From contig JAGDXP010000018.1 in NCBI GenBank assembly GCA_023256475.1, forward strand, positions 1-64,000: a DNA stretch of 64,000 nucleotides. Reading direction: 5' to 3'. A model generated the notes under the pieces. That model did no database searches. It worked only from the letters and a program-made list of their open reading frames with translations, and was not told the DNA's origin. Origin of the DNA: Thermoplasmata archaeon (GTDB taxonomy: Archaea; Thermoplasmatota; Thermoplasmata; Thermoplasmatales; GCA-001856825). Position numbers and translations under genes: made by a program. Position 1 is the stretch's first letter, and each line of letters starts with the position of its first letter. Positions 61,962 through 64,000 of this stretch are shown in pieces.

Positions 61962-64000
61962 GTGAAAACCCTCCTTTACATAGAAGATTATCAAGAATCC
62001 AAAGCCAGATTCCTGGAAGCACCATTTAAATCGGTTATTGGGGACATATCCATAGCTATATCAGCGGAGGGTTATAATTTCCCGTTGATTATAGATAATG
62101 TTCTGATCGATCAGGATACAGTACTCGAAAAGGTGCAGGAGTTAATGGGAAATAAGATAAACCTGCATCCCGACTATTTATTCAGATGTAACAAATGCAG
62201 CATGTATTTCAACAGCAATGAACTTTCAAAATATTATATGAAAACTTCTATCAATTTAAGAATGGTCAGGTTTGACAATATATTGGTGATACTACCTCTG
62301 GAATCATCTAGAAGGATTCCAGAGAGATGGATGAAATGGGACCTCCCCAATTTCTCAGTTTACATGGACCATGATTCATACCACAAAATCAAGGATATTC
62401 TTAAAAAAGCAATTACTGTCAATCCAAAATCTATTGAAATCGTGACTGGTAAAACTATCAAGGACATTCTGTTCTTTTCTGATTTTACCGAAGAAGTGAT
62501 ATATTATCAATCGCCCCATTTTAGATGCCCATACTGTGGAGGGGAGGTCAATAAGGTGATAGCAAACAAACTATACTATGACAATATAGAAATCGGAAAG
62601 ATGAAGGATACCCTTCTACTGTTGAATAATTATGGGAAAATAATACTATCCAAAGAGATCACAAAGGCTGAAAAAATTTATGTATTTTCTAAAAATGTAA
62701 ATCTGAAAAAGCTGCAGAAAATAGGGGCAGAAATCATACCAGTAAGATTTCCCAATTCCGAATTGATAAGAACCGCTACAAAGGTCTACAGATCATTTTC
62801 ATTCTTAGAGAAGCCTTCAAAATACACCAGTGATGATATCCTTCACTTAGAATCAAAGAGCTTCTTTAGTGAAACTCAAAGCGAGGTCATTGAAAACATA
62901 CTAAAGGGAAACATTTCCAAATCCTTAAGGATTCTAATTAATAACTACAGGACTTTCAATCGCATATTCCTGAACGGGAGCAAGAGGTCTGGTAATTTCC
63001 ATTTTAGTGCTGCACGAGATTTTAAGGATCTCTTTTATAACCTATTTCTTGATACGACACCATTGAACCTGCCGAATTATCCAATTAATTACGATTTTGA
63101 CTTTACAGCATTTGTAAGCCTTTTCAATGAGGTTGAAAGGATAAAGAGCAAAACAAAAGGAAGGGGTGTAAGATACAGAAACTTGATAATAAGTACAGAT
63201 TTTAGAATGCCTCAAACAAATAAACTGAAATCTTTACTAAATGTTGACGAATTAATCGTAATAAGGGGGATGTGGCACGGATTAAAATTTAGAGTTCAAC
63301 CAAATCCTGAAAAGCTAGGTAAATATTACAAATCATATTATTCATCTATTAAATCTATCCTCAGCAAGAAAGATGGTCAAGAGGTATTGAAAAAGATAAA
63401 TTCAGGTGGCTATTCCATTGGTATTGATGGCCAGGAAATTAAGATTACCAGGGAAATGGTAGATGTAATTCCCATATTGCCAGATGGATACGTTAAGGGT
63501 AGTTTTATGGGAGGAGAATTTTATTTGGATATTACTATTGACGAATGCCTTAAGGAATCCCAAAAAGTCGTAAGGAAGGCTAATTTTACTAGAAAGAAGA
63601 TGGGACTGAAGTTCAATGATTACATTGACATATGGGTCAATTTTAAGAGCTGTGATAATACCACAACTAATTATATAGATCTCATCAAGGAAAGAACAAG
63701 GGCAATGAAAGTGATAAATGACAGTGAATTCCGGGTTAAAAAGGTATACATAAATGAGCTGAGAATGGCACTGGCCAAATTAATTGGAACGGAATCAAGG
63801 GAAGAGCTTGACAAGTTAATCTTGGAGGGCGTACACGACGTAACTCAGATAATAAAGGGCGAATTTAAATCAAATATAAGCCAAGAACTCATATTAGAAA
63901 ATTTGAAAAAGAGCATCAAAAATATCAAATATGATTCATGCCCACTGTGTGGTTCTATCTTGGAAGGAGAGCTTTGTCCAAGATGCGGCCTTAATATGGA
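61962..64000 (+). CDS. IleRS-related protein without HIGH/KMSKS, with C-terminal zinc ribbon (partial)
   Basis: This gene is open to the window edge (679 codons, no stop), so it is missing from the ORF track. The start GTG 61962 is 10 codons after an in-frame TAA. Residues about 350-435 resemble the end of the IleRS anticodon-binding domain (RGVRYRNLIIST versus LRRPVREVIIGD of ileS). Residues about 440-560 resemble the IleRS C-terminal domain: RVQPNPEKLGKYYK, then a YLDITIDECL stretch and VVRKANFTRKKMGL against IIRRVQSMRKDLNL. CxxC pairs at 76-79 and 189-192, and a zinc ribbon CPLCG...CPRCG at 660-676, are visible. No HIGH or KMSKS motif was found, so it is unlikely to aminoacylate. Role unknown. 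Confidence 0.7.
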   Translation, partial: MKTLLYIEDYQESKARFLEAPFKSVIGDISIAISAEGYNFPLIIDNVLIDQDTVLEKVQELMGNKINLHPDYLFRCNKCSMYFNSNELSKYYMKTSINLRMVRFDNILVILPLESSRRIPERWMKWDLPNFSVYMDHDSYHKIKDILKKAITVNPKSIEIVTGKTIKDILFFSDFTEEVIYYQSPHFRCPYCGGEVNKVIANKLYYDNIEIGKMKDTLLLLNNYGKIILSKEITKAEKIYVFSKNVNLKKLQKIGAEIIPVRFPNSELIRTATKVYRSFSFLEKPSKYTSDDILHLESKSFFSETQSEVIENILKGNISKSLRILINNYRTFNRIFLNGSKRSGNFHFSAARDFKDLFYNLFLDTTPLNLPNYPINYDFDFTAFVSLFNEVERIKSKTKGRGVRYRNLIISTDFRMPQTNKLKSLLNVDELIVIRGMWHGLKFRVQPNPEKLGKYYKSYYSSIKSILSKKDGQEVLKKINSGGYSIGIDGQEIKITREMVDVIPILPDGYVKGSFMGGEFYLDITIDECLKESQKVVRKANFTRKKMGLKFNDYIDIWVNFKSCDNTTTNYIDLIKERTRAMKVINDSEFRVKKVYINELRMALAKLIGTESREELDKLILEGVHDVTQIIKGEFKSNISQELILENLKKSIKNIKYDSCPLCGSILEGELCPRCGLNM

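Noticed and set aside
1-64000. CRISPR arrays, insertion sequences, integrases, toxin-antitoxin or prophage genes
   Set aside because: Looked for repeats, transposase motifs and att-like duplications; none seen. The region reads as core chromosome.

Overview
The window is a gene-dense, AT-rich stretch of an archaeal chromosome. Archaeal or eukaryote-like information genes (uS13, uS4, uS11, Rpo3, Rpo6, eL37, eL42, eS27, aIF2-alpha, Nop5, Nop10, Lsm, NMD3, SRP54, Sec61-beta, XPD) and ether-lipid genes (GGGP synthase, DGGGP synthase, CarS) make this certain. Protein flavour, base composition and leaderless TATA promoters suggest the Thermoplasmatales (Ferroplasma/Cuniculiplasma-like). That assignment is an inference and was not tested by a search. 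I saw no CRISPR array, insertion sequence, integrase or prophage; this is core chromosome.

Layout, 0-33 kb. The 3' part of an initiator tRNA-Met is followed by a 2-oxoacid:ferredoxin oxidoreductase (minus), Sec61-beta, an iron-type ABC importer, AmrS, a sugar nucleotidyltransferase and a gamma carbonic anhydrase-like protein (plus). Next come uS13-uS4-uS11-Rpo3-SRP54 (minus), then LipB, lysine 6-aminotransferase and a TPR protein (plus). A tightly overlapping minus-strand operon encodes MptD-THEP1-Trm1-DGGGPS-GGGPS. An enolase-superfamily racemase/OSBS paired with an M20 amidohydrolase follows, then an ABC ATPase, an aminotransferase, Rpo6 with a fRMsr-like GAF protein, Nop5, and Lsm-eL37-PurF. 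After that come MTA phosphorylase, a beta-CASP nuclease, a wHTH/ligand-domain regulator and XPD.

Layout, 33-64 kb. CarS is followed by a flippase, archease, an ArsB-like permease and an MTA/SAH deaminase-like amidohydrolase. Then come CBS-GlyRS-AsnB-like (minus), tRNA-Glu, a small family of unknown function, PGI/PMI, acyl-CoA dehydrogenase and SOD. NnrDE-CBS-TldD-PmbA (minus) is followed by a C/D box sRNA in front of gfcR-lysS-moaC (plus). The last part holds eL42-eS27-aIF2alpha-Nop10-PAC2 (minus), IleRS (plus), AsnRS-Cys-rich-NMD3 (minus) and a partial gene running off the right edge.

Three things are not in the ORF track. They are the Sec61-beta and eL37 genes (both under 60 codons) and the right-edge gene (no stop in the window). 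The right-edge protein looks like a relative of isoleucyl-tRNA synthetase: its second half resembles the IleRS anticodon-binding and C-terminal domains, no HIGH or KMSKS motif is visible, and it ends in a zinc ribbon. This is the strongest candidate for something undescribed. The second is a textbook C/D box guide RNA placed between the promoter and start codon of gfcR. The genome is very compact: six of nine convergent protein-gene or RNA/protein pairs overlap at their 3' ends, and first genes of transcripts typically have a TATA box about 24-29 nt before the start codon.
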